Assembly: GCF_030929495.1 (NCBI RefSeq)
Contig: NZ_JAVFWN010000005.1
Location: 248,001 to 312,000 of the forward strand
Source: Nocardioides sp. LHD-245
Lineage (GTDB): Bacteria > Actinomycetota > Actinomycetes > Propionibacteriales > Nocardioidaceae
DNA length: 64,000 nt
Direction: 5' to 3'
Positions 16,481 through 25,156 of the stretch are shown here, piece by piece; position 1 is the first letter of the stretch; each line of letters starts with the position of its first letter. The notes under the pieces were generated by a model. That model saw nothing but the letters and a program-made list of their open reading frames with translations. It had not been told where the DNA came from and made no database searches. The translations under genes were made by a program, and so were the position numbers.

Positions 16481-17812
16481 TCAGTTGCTCGCCGCACGCA
16501 TCGCCTGCTCGGTGAGCAGGAGCTCCGAGGCCGGTGCCTGGGAGCGTGCCTTGAGGAAGTCGATGCGCTGGAGCTGGTGCTCGACCAGCTCCTCGCGAGC
16601 CGCGTCGCTCAGGCGGGGGCGGCTCACGTAGTCCCTGGCGAACACGTCGACCCTCAGCTCGCCCTGGATCGCTCGCGGGAGCACCCGCGACCCGACGAAG
16701 CGGGCGCCGGTGTCACCGGTGGCCGCCTCGAAGGTCAACGGGAAGATCACCGGGATCGTCGTGTCGTCGTAGGCCCGTGCGTAGAGGACGGCCCCGCGGG
16801 ACCGCTGATAGGTCGTCGCCGCCGGGACCCAGGTCTCGATCGTCGGCTCGCCCGAGCCGCTCGTCCACACCCGGGTGTGCAGGTTCTGCCAGGGAGACCG
16901 GGAGCTCACCACGCGGGGCGGGACCTGCCCGGGGTCGACCGCCTCGGTCAGGACCAGGTCGTCGCCGTCCGTCGGCTGCTGTCCCGCCGAGGCGCCGCGT
17001 GTCCCCTGGTACGACGGCTGCGACTCGGTGGCCAGCGTCGCGAACCTCTCCCGCGCCTCGACGAGGCGGCCGGTGAGCCACGCCAGCCAGCTCTGCCCCG
17101 CGGTGGCGGGCTCGACGGCGGGAGCCGTCAGTGCGGTGAGTCGCGGGTCGTGGGCGATCTCCAGGCATGCGTCGTAGCCGGGTGCGTCGGGGTCGACCAG
17201 ATCGACCACCGCGCGCAGCGCGGCCACCAGCACGTCGCCCTCGTGTCCGGCGACCTGCCCGGACTCCATCAGTCCCCGCACCTGTTCGGCGACGAGCGCC
17301 CCGTGCGGACTCAGCAGGTGCCGTACCGGCTCCAGGTCCGGGAGCATCGCCTCCGCGAGATGCGCCAGTCCGCCGACCTCCACCTCCAGGAGGTCCTCCT
17401 CCAGGGCAGTGACGCCGTCCCAGTCGGTCGGCCAGTGGCGGTGCAGCCAGGAGCCGAGCCCGAGGCGCGTCACGACCGACGAGAGGTGGTCGACCGTCGC
17501 GAAGTCCCGCCAGACGGCCGAGTAGTCGGGATCGTCGGCGTACTTGGCGACCTCGGCCGCCACGGCCGGGCCGTAGACCGCGGCGAGCCACGGCTGTGCC
17601 TCGTCGGGGTCGTCGACGAGGGCGGCAGGAGCCCCGGTCGGCTGCCGGACGTCGACGAGGAGCCAGCCGCCGGCAGCGGGCAGGACGGCGCCGAACACGT
17701 CGCTCGGTGCGCCGCTGGCGCTGAGCTCCATGGCGGTGGGCCTGATCATCACGGTGCCGTCGTCGGTACGACGGACCGTCACCTCGGTCCACCTGTCGCC
17801 CGTGCTGCTCAT
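16481..17812 (-). CDS. Unrecognised 443-residue protein of the caspase operon
   Basis: I do not recognise a family. The protein is acidic and soluble-looking, without signal peptide or membrane helix. Two parts can be seen: an N-terminal region (1-80) rich in beta strands, and a mainly helical middle (95-290) with many Leu and Glu. A Gln/Asp/Ser-rich linker follows near 275-295. The C-terminal part (300-443) again alternates strands and helices (TIPVIFPLTFEAATGD, then LRVDVFARDYVSRPRL). It lies between another unknown gene and the SLOG-like gene, in the same operon as the caspase. A scaffold, adaptor or target-recognition role is possible. Confidence 0.75.
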   Translation of the reverse strand: MSSTGDRWTEVTVRRTDDGTVMIRPTAMELSASGAPSDVFGAVLPAAGGWLLVDVRQPTGAPAALVDDPDEAQPWLAAVYGPAVAAEVAKYADDPDYSAVWRDFATVDHLSSVVTRLGLGSWLHRHWPTDWDGVTALEEDLLEVEVGGLAHLAEAMLPDLEPVRHLLSPHGALVAEQVRGLMESGQVAGHEGDVLVAALRAVVDLVDPDAPGYDACLEIAHDPRLTALTAPAVEPATAGQSWLAWLTGRLVEARERFATLATESQPSYQGTRGASAGQQPTDGDDLVLTEAVDPGQVPPRVVSSRSPWQNLHTRVWTSGSGEPTIETWVPAATTYQRSRGAVLYARAYDDTTIPVIFPLTFEAATGDTGARFVGSRVLPRAIQGELRVDVFARDYVSRPRLSDAAREELVEHQLQRIDFLKARSQAPASELLLTEQAMRAASN

Positions 17813-17845
17813 CCGGTACTGCCTTCCCCTCGGGTCACCACGTTC

Positions 17846-17862
17846 CCTACCGATCCCGGCTC
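17846..17862 (-). promoter_or_regulatory. Island motif copy 2
   Basis: The minus strand reads GAGCCGGGATCGGTAGG, exactly as copy 1, beginning in the last codon of the upstream gene and filling the start of the 48-nt gap before the 17812 start codon. Confidence 0.5.
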
Positions 17863-19444
17863 ACCGCGGGCGGTGGTGCTTCCAGAAGTCCTCCGCCTCG
17901 GCGTAGTCCAGATCGAGACTCGCCCGGGCGTTCCAGGCCTGCCACTGCTCCCGGTGCTCGGCGCTCCCCCACGCGTCGGAGTTCATGAACGGCGCCAGCT
18001 CATGGACCCCGACGCCCGCGGCGTCGAGGGCGATGATGAGATCCTCCAGCGTCAGCGGGTCGTTTCCACCGGTCGCGTCGTCGACGGCGGCCGTCTCGCC
18101 GACATCGCGGGCCGATCCGGCGCCCTCTGCCGCCCAGGGCTTCTTGTAGATGTTGCGCACCGTCGTCAGGCTCATCTCGGTGAGCACCCTCCAGGCCTCC
18201 GCCGCGGTGTCGATCGGGCTGAACCCCACCTCGCGGGTGTGCACCCGCCGCCAGAGATAGCTCATGTACCAGGCCTGGGGGTTGGTGATGTTCTCCAAGG
18301 CCTGGAGCGGGAACGACGCGTTGCTCTCGAACGCGTTGGTCTTCGTCCGCCAGCGTTCGATCTTCCGCATCACCTTGAGCGTGCCGACGGTCCGCTCCGG
18401 CTCGGGCGCGGGTGTGCCCCCCAGCTGTCGGGTGCTGGACGCGAAGGCCGCGCGGGCGATCTCGTCGACGTACTCCTCCTGGATCCGCGCGCCCAGGGCG
18501 ATCACCGCGCGGCCGGCCACGCTGCTCAGCCCCAGGTGCGAGGTGGCCCGCACGATCTCCCACTCCACGAAGTCCGTCAGGGGCGGCATCGTGGAGCGTT
18601 CCAGGATGTCGAAGTCCAGGGCGGGCGCGAGCCGGTCGGCGATGCTCCCGTCGAGCCTGGGCACCGGCCGCAACCGGTTCGGCTCCGGCTGCGGGCGCAC
18701 CGGGGGCAGCGGCGGCTGCTCGGCTGCGGTGAGGTGGCTGCGCCGGGCCAGGAAGTGCCACAGGTCGACCTGACCGTCGAGCGTCTCCTGCCAGTGGGCG
18801 TCGGTGGGCTTGTTCAAGAACCCGTCGAGAGCCTTGCCCGCGATCGCCAGCTCGGCCTCCCAGCCCGCGGGCGGGGGAGTGGGCATGCCCGCCCGACGCA
18901 GGCGGTCGGCGACGTCGCTCGCCCGCGCGTCGTCGCGCAGGTAGCTCCGCGCGGCGCTCGGCGACGGGTTCCCGCTGGTGAGGAGGAACGGCTCCACCAG
19001 TTCGTCGATCTCGTCGTCATCGAGGACGGCACCGACCTCCACCTTCGCCAGGATGATGGCGAGCAGGCCGTCGCGCAGCGAGGAAACCCCCAGCTGCCGG
19101 GCGCTGACCCGACGTTCGAGCCTCGGCAGCACCGAGCCGATGGTCGACAACCACCCGGCGGATCCGGCGATCGCGGCGGCGATCGCCTTCTCCTCGTCGC
19201 TGGTGATGTCCGCGGCCCGGCCGACGCTCCACTTGCGCAGGGCGTGTCGACCGGGACTCGGCAGCGACTCGGCGTACACGGTCGGGAACGCCCGCTGCTG
19301 GACGACCTTGCTCGGCAGGTACATCTGCCGAGCAGAGCCGTCACCAGCGGCCGCGAAGCCCGCCTCGGAGCTGAGGATCGCGACCTCGGGGTGGCGCTCG
19401 ACGACCGCCGTCCACTCCTCGCGCCACACCGTCCGCAGTTGCAT
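17861..19444 (-). CDS. Unrecognised 527-residue protein of the caspase operon
   Basis: No family recognised. A largely helical soluble protein with a Pro-rich linker near residues 245-265 (PPLPPVRPQPEP). The C-terminal half contains TLKVMRKIERWRTKTNAFESN and NPQAWYMSYLWRRVHTREVG, which look like a helical recognition module, and it ends with a short acidic and aromatic tail. It begins 13 nt after the caspase stop, so the two are probably translated together; the product may be a caspase substrate, regulator or adaptor. It has no transmembrane segment. Confidence 0.75.
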   Translation of the reverse strand: MQLRTVWREEWTAVVERHPEVAILSSEAGFAAAGDGSARQMYLPSKVVQQRAFPTVYAESLPSPGRHALRKWSVGRAADITSDEEKAIAAAIAGSAGWLSTIGSVLPRLERRVSARQLGVSSLRDGLLAIILAKVEVGAVLDDDEIDELVEPFLLTSGNPSPSAARSYLRDDARASDVADRLRRAGMPTPPPAGWEAELAIAGKALDGFLNKPTDAHWQETLDGQVDLWHFLARRSHLTAAEQPPLPPVRPQPEPNRLRPVPRLDGSIADRLAPALDFDILERSTMPPLTDFVEWEIVRATSHLGLSSVAGRAVIALGARIQEEYVDEIARAAFASSTRQLGGTPAPEPERTVGTLKVMRKIERWRTKTNAFESNASFPLQALENITNPQAWYMSYLWRRVHTREVGFSPIDTAAEAWRVLTEMSLTTVRNIYKKPWAAEGAGSARDVGETAAVDDATGGNDPLTLEDLIIALDAAGVGVHELAPFMNSDAWGSAEHREQWQAWNARASLDLDYAEAEDFWKHHRPR

Positions 19445-19457
19445 CCCAGACCCGCTC

Positions 19458-20675
19458 TCAGAGGGAGGGCCCGGCGTCGCCCGCCGAACGTCGCTCGTCG
19501 TCCAGTACGTGTTGGTAGAAGTCGCGATAGTAGCGGCCGAGGGGGGTCAACACCGCCCAACGGCTCTGCCCGTCGCCGGGCTCCTTGCAGCACAGGTCCC
19601 AGAAGTTCCGGCCGTCCTCGGTGCTCAGCAGGTGGGAGTCCCGGTACCGCTTGTAGTGATCCAGGTCCGCCTGCGCCCGGCTGCCACCGAAGTCCTTGTA
19701 CGTCGACGGACCTGCCGACGGCGCCCGCTCGACCACTCCGCTGTCCAGGTCGTCGTCCCACACGTATCCGTCGGGAACCTCCGTGGGCAGGAAGCCCTCG
19801 TGGTGCCAGGTCAGCTCCACGCCGCGTTCGTTGGCCGATCCCCTCGGGAAGAAGACCGGCAGCTTGCGGAGCAGCTCCTCGCTCACGTGCGGCACGGCCC
19901 GGGTCAGGAGCGGGGTGCGGTCGCCCACGCTCGACTTGAAGGTCGGGTACTGGTCCGGGTCGTGGAGCGCGGTGCTGACCTGGGAGTAGAGGCTCAACGG
20001 CGTCACCTCGCCGACGATGTTGGCCGCGGCCCCTCGGAGACCACCCAGCAGTGCCTCGGTGAACCGGCCGTGCTCGGCTCCCTCCTTCGCCTGCTGATCG
20101 GCGCTGGACGCCGACAGCATGGTGCAGTTCCGCGGCAGGATGGCTTGCTGGGTGAGCACGAAGGGATCCGGGTTGCGGCGTTCGCCGAGGGCACCGCTGA
20201 AGCAGCAGTCGAGGATCAGCGTCACGGTGCGGGCACCGGCATCGAGCACATTGGTGGCCCAGGTCATCAGTTCGACGAACGCCACCGCTTCGCCGTCGGG
20301 CCCCAGGAGATAGGTGCCCATCACCGTACCCCTGGCGTGACCGGAGAAGTAGACCAACAGGTCCGATCCCGCGACGGGGTTCGTGGCGCCGCTGAAGAAG
20401 TCCATCAGCTGGCGCTTCAGGCCGGCGGCGGAGAACGCCGCGCCCGCGCGATTCTGGTCGGACCACAAGGTGACGTCCCAGCCGATCGCTCCCTCGTCGT
20501 ACCAGGCCATGCCTCGCACGTCGGCCGGGGTGTGCGGGCCGATCGGGACCGGTGCGAGGACCTCCGCCATCCGTACGGCGTCGTTGACCGCCGACCTGAG
20601 TGGCGCGGCAACGCCCGCCTGGTACGCATTGACGCCTGCCACGAAGGCGTACCGGCCCGTCGAACCGTCCGACAA
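19458..20675 (-). CDS. Caspase-like protease (peptidase C14 / metacaspase)
   Basis: A 405-residue protein whose first 260 residues form a caspase fold. The catalytic His113 lies in LLVYFSGHARG and the catalytic Cys158 in VTLILDCCFSG, both in the expected context, and YAFVAGVNAYQAG is the typical first strand. The C-terminal 140 residues are acidic and aromatic and are not recognised. The start is a TTG at 20675 with a good ACAGGAGAG site. A promoter is visible (-35 CTGACG, -10 TAGGAT). First gene of the minus operon. Bacterial caspase-like proteases act as suicidal or processing effectors in several defence systems. Confidence 0.85.
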   Translation of the reverse strand: MSDGSTGRYAFVAGVNAYQAGVAAPLRSAVNDAVRMAEVLAPVPIGPHTPADVRGMAWYDEGAIGWDVTLWSDQNRAGAAFSAAGLKRQLMDFFSGATNPVAGSDLLVYFSGHARGTVMGTYLLGPDGEAVAFVELMTWATNVLDAGARTVTLILDCCFSGALGERRNPDPFVLTQQAILPRNCTMLSASSADQQAKEGAEHGRFTEALLGGLRGAAANIVGEVTPLSLYSQVSTALHDPDQYPTFKSSVGDRTPLLTRAVPHVSEELLRKLPVFFPRGSANERGVELTWHHEGFLPTEVPDGYVWDDDLDSGVVERAPSAGPSTYKDFGGSRAQADLDHYKRYRDSHLLSTEDGRNFWDLCCKEPGDGQSRWAVLTPLGRYYRDFYQHVLDDERRSAGDAGPSL

Positions 20676-20726
20676 TGCGCTCTCCTGTGTCCCCGCCCGA
20701 GTCGACGTGCCCCTGGATCGGTCGCG

Positions 20727-20755
20727 ATCCTAGCGCCGGGCGACGGAGTCGTCAG
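20727..20755 (-). promoter_or_regulatory. Sigma-A type promoter of the caspase operon
   Basis: On the minus strand CTGACG (20755-20750) and TAGGAT (20732-20727) are separated by exactly 17 bp. Transcription would start near 20720, giving a leader of about 45 nt before the TTG start of the caspase gene. Confidence 0.55.
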
Positions 20756-20761
20756 ATGGTT

Positions 20762-20781
20762 GCCGGGATCGGTGACGGGAG
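20762..20781 (+). promoter_or_regulatory. Island motif copy 3
   Basis: GCCGGGATCGGTGACGGGAG matches the core GCCGGGATCGGT of copies 1 and 2, here on the plus strand 31-50 nt before the start of the E2-like gene and close to the caspase promoter. Confidence 0.45.
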
Positions 20782-20811
20782 TGACCAGCTCACTCTTCCT
20801 GGAGGTTCCCG

Positions 20812-21687
20812 ATGGGCCAGCACGCCGACCACCGCACCGCTTCCCCGACCCGCGACGACCGCCTGTCGCACCGCGCCGTCATCACGCTGGAGGAGGTGAT
20901 CGACCCCGCGACCGGGGACGTGATCTTCGTCGACCCCGACGCCGAAGCCCGTGCCGAGGCCCGGGTGCCCGCCACCCGGACCGCGGCGTCCTTGGCGATG
21001 ACCGAGGACGGGCTGGTCGAGGAGGGTCGCCCCGCCCAGGCCGTCCAGTTGCCGAACGAGCGATTCTCGGGCGACGAGCCGATCGACTGGGCGGCCGCCG
21101 AGGCACACCAGGCCGGCGGCCAGGTCGTGTCGATGGTCGACGGACAGATCGTGTTCGGCGAGCCGGGCAACTCGGCTCAGCAGGTGTCGCTGCCGACCGA
21201 CAGGTTCGCCGCCGCTCCCGCGCTTCAGGCCGAGAGCGCGGAGGTGCTCCAGCTGGCGCGCGCCGGCGGCAGCACGGTGATCAAGATGATCAAGCACACC
21301 TCACAGATCCCGAACTGGCCGTCGGCGTCACCGACCGGATGGGTCTACACCACCACGCCCACCTCGCACGGCGACGAGCTGACGGTGCTGCTGTCCTACA
21401 ACCCGAGCACCAGCCTCTACCACGCGCGGTTCTGGCGCTTCGACGTCCGCGGGCCGGCCGGGCAGGTCGGCTCGGTCGACCTGCCGAAGTATCTCGACTC
21501 GCACCCGAACCTGACCGCGCACGGCACTCACCTCTACCCCGACGGCCGCGGCGGGGCGGTGCTGTGTCTGTCGACCAACACCACGGGCGGGCTGCCCACG
21601 CTGACCAGGGCCGTGCTGCAGGCGGCCAAGTGGGCCGACGGCATGGGCGAGGTGGTCCGCGGCCGGAGGTTCCCCTACAAGGAGTGA
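20812..21687 (+). CDS. Candidate E2-like (ubiquitin-conjugating fold) protein
   Basis: A 291-residue protein with GGAGG before its ATG. The C-terminal 115 residues have strands LTVLLSYNPS and ARFWRFDV, then THLYPDGRGGAVLCLSTN with Cys252, the only cysteine, and a long helix ending in GRRFPYK. The H-x-YPDG...LCL pattern followed by a helix resembles prokaryotic E2-like domains, making Cys252 the candidate thioester residue. The N-terminal half holds two related segments (about 76-115 and 123-160, both with Q-x-V-x-LP-x-x-RF), which may be small repeats of unknown fold. The stop lies 4 nt before the JAB-E1 gene. The E2 assignment is an inference from motif order and neighbour. Confidence 0.6.
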   Translation: MGQHADHRTASPTRDDRLSHRAVITLEEVIDPATGDVIFVDPDAEARAEARVPATRTAASLAMTEDGLVEEGRPAQAVQLPNERFSGDEPIDWAAAEAHQAGGQVVSMVDGQIVFGEPGNSAQQVSLPTDRFAAAPALQAESAEVLQLARAGGSTVIKMIKHTSQIPNWPSASPTGWVYTTTPTSHGDELTVLLSYNPSTSLYHARFWRFDVRGPAGQVGSVDLPKYLDSHPNLTAHGTHLYPDGRGGAVLCLSTNTTGGLPTLTRAVLQAAKWADGMGEVVRGRRFPYKE

Positions 21688-21691
21688 CGAC

Positions 21692-23614
21692 GTGAGCCGG
21701 TACGCCGACCCGCTCCTGTCCCAGCCCCCGCATCTCCACTCCGAACCACGAACGAGGACCACGATGAAGCACCAGCAGGCCCCCCGCCCGACCGGCTCCC
21801 GCACCACCGCGCCCACCACCCCCGCCTCGGTGGCGCCCTGGCAGATCACCGACGACGCCCTGGCGACCTTGGACCGGGAGCTCGCCACCCCCGCCCCCGA
21901 GCGCGGTGCCGCGCTCCTCGCCCCGGCCGACAGCCGGATGGTCGTGGAGGTGATCGTCGACCCGGTCCCCGGCGAATCCGCCAGCTACTGGCACTCCCCT
22001 CGGCTGGAAGCCCTGCTGAACGACCGGCTCGCCCGGCAGCCGCTGCTGCGCTACGTCGGCACCGCCCACTCCCACCCGCGGCAGATGGCCTGGCCGAGCG
22101 CGCCCGACCACCTCGCGTTCGACGCCTCGCTGCGGGCCGCCGGCATCGATGCCGGGCTGTTCCCGATCGTGGTGTCGAGCGCGCCCCAGGAGCTGCGGAT
22201 CCCGTCCGAGTACGGCGTCGATCACCTGGTTCCCGTCGCCCACGGCACCGTCGCGCCGTACAGCTGGCACGGCGGTCGAGGCCTGGCCCCCGCACGAGTG
22301 GCGGTGATGCCGCTGCGCGGATCGATCGAGGGTGCGACCGCCCTGCTGCGCGAGGAGATGGAGCTCCGGATGGAGCCGGCGGTCCCCGTTGCCGGCGTCG
22401 GCACGACCTGGCTGCTGGTGGCGCTCCGGGGTGAGCCCACCACGGCCTGCCCCGTGCGGACCCCGGTGAGCGTGGACCTGCTGGTGCCGCAGTCGTATCC
22501 GGAGTCGGCACCGCTGATCCGCGTGGGGGGCGGCGGGTTCGCGGCACCGGCGTGGAACCTGGCGACGGACCTGAGCACCCGGCTGGCCGACGCCATCCGC
22601 TCGGCGGTGACCTGCGCCGGGGACACCGGCGCCACCTCCGTCGCGATCGACGCCCGGTCGGGCATCGCGGCGCGGCTGGGTCACCACATCCCGTCGGGGT
22701 CGGCGACGGTGAGCAAGCGGGTGGCGATCCTCGGCTGCGGGTCGGTCGGCTCCTGCATCGCCGAGCTGCTGGTGCGCGGCGGGGTCGAGGAGTTCGTCCT
22801 GGTCGACCCCGACGACGTCAGCACGGCCAACCTCTCGCGTGGCATCTACGTCGCCGGCGACGTCGGCCGTCCCAAGGTGGAGGCACTCGCCGCTCGGCTC
22901 ACGGCGATCGCCCCCCACGTGGCGACCGTCGGCCACCACGCCGGCCTCGGCGACGACGCCGCCACCGCGCTGGCCGGCGTCGACCTGGCGGTGCTGGCCA
23001 CCGACGACCCCGCCGCCGAGGCGTGGCACTCACACGTCCTCTACGACGCGGGCATCCCCTACGTGTCGACGAAGCTGTTCGCCAAGGCCGACGCCGGGGA
23101 GATCGCATTCGTGGTGCCCGACCGGTCCACTGCCTGCCTGGCCTGTGCCACCGGCTTCACCGTCGGCCAGGGCGGCCGCGGAGAGGTCGACTACGGCACC
23201 GGCCGCCTCGACGGTGAGCCGGCCCTCGGTGCCGACATCGCCGCGGTGTCGGCCCGCGCCACCAAGGCCGCGCTCGCCGTCCTGCACCGCGACGCACCGG
23301 GGCCTTTGGCCGACTGGATCCGACCGCTCCTCGCCGCGGGGCGGACGCTCAACCTGTCGGCGTCGGTCGACGGCTGGGGAGTGTTCCAACAGATCGCGGC
23401 GGCGCCGATGGACGGTCCCTTCGCCTCGGTCTGGGTCAAGACGACCCCGCGTCCCGACTGCGCGGTCTGCGGCACGGTCCGCGACACACCCGTCCATCCA
23501 CTCGCCGGCGCCCAGCTGCCCGCCGACCTCGACACGCTGCTGGACGGCGCATCCGAGCTGGTCGACTCCGACCTCGCCGATGCCGGGATCGGTACCGCAG
23601 CCGAGGTCTCCTAG
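21692..23614 (+). CDS. JAB/MPN peptidase - E2/RWD-like - E1 (ThiF) fusion protein
   Basis: A 640-residue multidomain protein. N-terminal JAB/MPN metallopeptidase (about 50-200): Glu70, His126-Ser-His128, seven residues, Ser136 and Asp139 form a complete JAMM zinc motif. The middle (about 205-320) contains VSVDLLVPQSYPESAPLI, the YP-x-x-x-P signature of E2/RWD folds. The C-terminal E1 domain (342-600) has the adenylate loop GCGSVG (348-353), Asp372, Asn380, Arg383, Lys395, ATDD (436-439), and two CxxC zinc knuckles (482/485 and 590/593). Such E1s activate ubiquitin-like C-termini; JAB domains process or remove them. Start: GTG at 21692 after AAGGAG; the ATG at 21764 with GAGGA is equally possible and loses no domain. 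Confidence 0.82.
   Translation: MSRYADPLLSQPPHLHSEPRTRTTMKHQQAPRPTGSRTTAPTTPASVAPWQITDDALATLDRELATPAPERGAALLAPADSRMVVEVIVDPVPGESASYWHSPRLEALLNDRLARQPLLRYVGTAHSHPRQMAWPSAPDHLAFDASLRAAGIDAGLFPIVVSSAPQELRIPSEYGVDHLVPVAHGTVAPYSWHGGRGLAPARVAVMPLRGSIEGATALLREEMELRMEPAVPVAGVGTTWLLVALRGEPTTACPVRTPVSVDLLVPQSYPESAPLIRVGGGGFAAPAWNLATDLSTRLADAIRSAVTCAGDTGATSVAIDARSGIAARLGHHIPSGSATVSKRVAILGCGSVGSCIAELLVRGGVEEFVLVDPDDVSTANLSRGIYVAGDVGRPKVEALAARLTAIAPHVATVGHHAGLGDDAATALAGVDLAVLATDDPAAEAWHSHVLYDAGIPYVSTKLFAKADAGEIAFVVPDRSTACLACATGFTVGQGGRGEVDYGTGRLDGEPALGADIAAVSARATKAALAVLHRDAPGPLADWIRPLLAAGRTLNLSASVDGWGVFQQIAAAPMDGPFASVWVKTTPRPDCAVCGTVRDTPVHPLAGAQLPADLDTLLDGASELVDSDLADAGIGTAAEVS
23581..23596 (+). promoter_or_regulatory. 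Island motif copy 4
   Basis: TGCCGGGATCGGTACC lies 38 nt before the start of the next gene, inside the last codons of the JAB-E1 gene. It could equally be coding sequence; it is listed because of the match to copies 1-3. Confidence 0.3.
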
Positions 23615-23633
23615 CCAGGAAAGGCACACCGCG

Positions 23634-24362
23634 ATGATTCCGACACTCACCGGCAAGCCCGGGTACCAGCCCGACCGACTGTGGGAGGCCGAGGCGGTCG
23701 CCCGCGACGCCGCGCTCCGCAAGCGCGAGCCGAAGCTCCCTCCCTGCACGATCGCGCCCTGGCAGCCCGAGCCGTTGCTGGTGATGGACAAGGGATCGCC
23801 GTGGATCCTGCTGCCCTACGACAAGGATCCGCTGCGCACCCGGGACGGCGGCTATCCGTTTCCCCGTGAGGTCAAGCGGACGCTGGCGGCGATCGCGCAC
23901 AAGGGTGTGGACTTCGACAGCCTGGCCGTCGCCCACGAGCTCGACCCGAAGGGACCGGTGGCGCCGCTCCTGGGGAAGATCCCTCCCGAGGGCGTGCGCT
24001 GCGACGAGGCCGCGGCCCGCGAGCTGATCGGCAAGACCCCCGCGGCCGAGGGCCACAAGCGCATGGCCGCCACCCTCAACCGGGCCGGCGACGCGGCGGC
24101 GGAGTACGGACCGGCGGCCCTGCTGGGACTCGCGCTGGCTCCGGTCGCCATCGTCGCGGCACCGATCGCACTGCTGGCCGCGGCTGCCAGCGGCATCGAC
24201 CCGATCGTGTTCGGCGTCCTGCACGTCGAGCCGAAGGCCAAGAGCCGTCCGACCGGTGCCACCCGGGTCGCCGGGCGGCGGGTCGGGCAGCCGGCCGGTG
24301 GGGAACCGGTCACCGGGCAGCCGCTGTCGCTCTGGTATCCCCTCGCCGCCTGGCGCTGGTGA
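23634..24362 (+). CDS. Membrane protein of the ubiquitin-like operon
   Basis: A 242-residue protein with a hydrophilic N-terminal 155 residues (an APWQPEPLLVMDKGSPWILLPYDKDP region that looks globular) and a hydrophobic Ala/Leu-rich stretch (about 160-198) long enough for one or two membrane helices, then a basic tail ending WYPLAAWRW. No family recognised. It starts 19 nt after the JAB-E1 stop. Interestingly, the segment IAPWQPEPL resembles the VAPWQITDD start of the JAB domain only in the APWQ motif, which is too short to mean homology. Confidence 0.7.
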   Translation: MIPTLTGKPGYQPDRLWEAEAVARDAALRKREPKLPPCTIAPWQPEPLLVMDKGSPWILLPYDKDPLRTRDGGYPFPREVKRTLAAIAHKGVDFDSLAVAHELDPKGPVAPLLGKIPPEGVRCDEAAARELIGKTPAAEGHKRMAATLNRAGDAAAEYGPAALLGLALAPVAIVAAPIALLAAAASGIDPIVFGVLHVEPKAKSRPTGATRVAGRRVGQPAGGEPVTGQPLSLWYPLAAWRW

Positions 24363-24374
24363 CGGGATCCGGAG

Positions 24375-25124
24375 ATGACCAACGGCTTCCGCGACAGCGA
24401 CGATCTCATCGGGTTGCCCCGCGTCGCCGACGTGCCGCCGCCGATGATGGGGGCGACGGCACGCCCGGGCGGCCCGTCGACCGGGCCCCGCCGCGCCTCC
24501 GGTGTCCGGGGCACGCGGGCCACCCGTCCGACCGCGGCCACGCGGCCCGGCGTGACCGGCCTGACGGGTCGGGCGGCGATGTCGGCGGTGATCCCGCCCG
24601 ACGGCGTACGCGCGCCGCGTCGGGCCGTCGCCCCCGACCGGCCGTTGCTCGCGGCGGTCACCGCGACCGCCGGGCGGCGCGGGGCCGAGCCGGTGACGTG
24701 GGTGGTCACCGCGCTCGCCTGGCTGATGATGTTCGCCGCGGCGGGGAACGCGTACTTCCTGATGCGGACCGGTGGCTGGATCGGCTCAGGTCTCCCGTTC
24801 GCCGACTTCGTCGACTACAGCGGCCCGGTCAACGGGCTCCTCACCTGGGGCGGCCATGTCGGATGGCCGATGGCCTTCTCCCTGCTGGGAGCCGCGGGAC
24901 TCGCCTGCGCGGCCGGGTTCAGCCGGGGGCTGCGCCAGGTCGGTGGCGTCGCGGGGACGACGATATTCGTGGGCGTGCTCGCCGCCCTGCTGGGCATCAC
25001 CGGGACCGCGATCGCGGTGGCGATGATCGCGTTCGCGACGGCGCTCGGGATCGCGATCTTCGTCGCGATGACGCTCGTGTTCATCGGGTTGCTGTTCGCG
25101 CTGCTGCTCGGAGCGGCGGACTAG
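24375..25124 (+). CDS. Multi-pass membrane protein of the ubiquitin-like operon
   Basis: A 249-residue protein with a long Arg/Pro/Thr-rich cytoplasmic N-terminus (1-105) and four predicted membrane helices (about 107-128, 155-175, 188-210, 215-245). No family recognised. It starts 12 nt after the previous gene, with a GGATCCGGAG ribosome site that resembles the island motif. It may anchor the complex at the membrane or form part of a pore together with the DUF4407 protein. Confidence 0.72.
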   Translation: MTNGFRDSDDLIGLPRVADVPPPMMGATARPGGPSTGPRRASGVRGTRATRPTAATRPGVTGLTGRAAMSAVIPPDGVRAPRRAVAPDRPLLAAVTATAGRRGAEPVTWVVTALAWLMMFAAAGNAYFLMRTGGWIGSGLPFADFVDYSGPVNGLLTWGGHVGWPMAFSLLGAAGLACAAGFSRGLRQVGGVAGTTIFVGVLAALLGITGTAIAVAMIAFATALGIAIFVAMTLVFIGLLFALLLGAAD

Positions 25125-25156
25125 TGGCCGACCGTGGGACCCGGGCCCGGCCGCAT

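Noticed and set aside
16424..19939. Plus-strand frame of 1171 codons
   Set aside because: Opposite three minus-strand genes; composition is typical of a GC-rich shadow frame.
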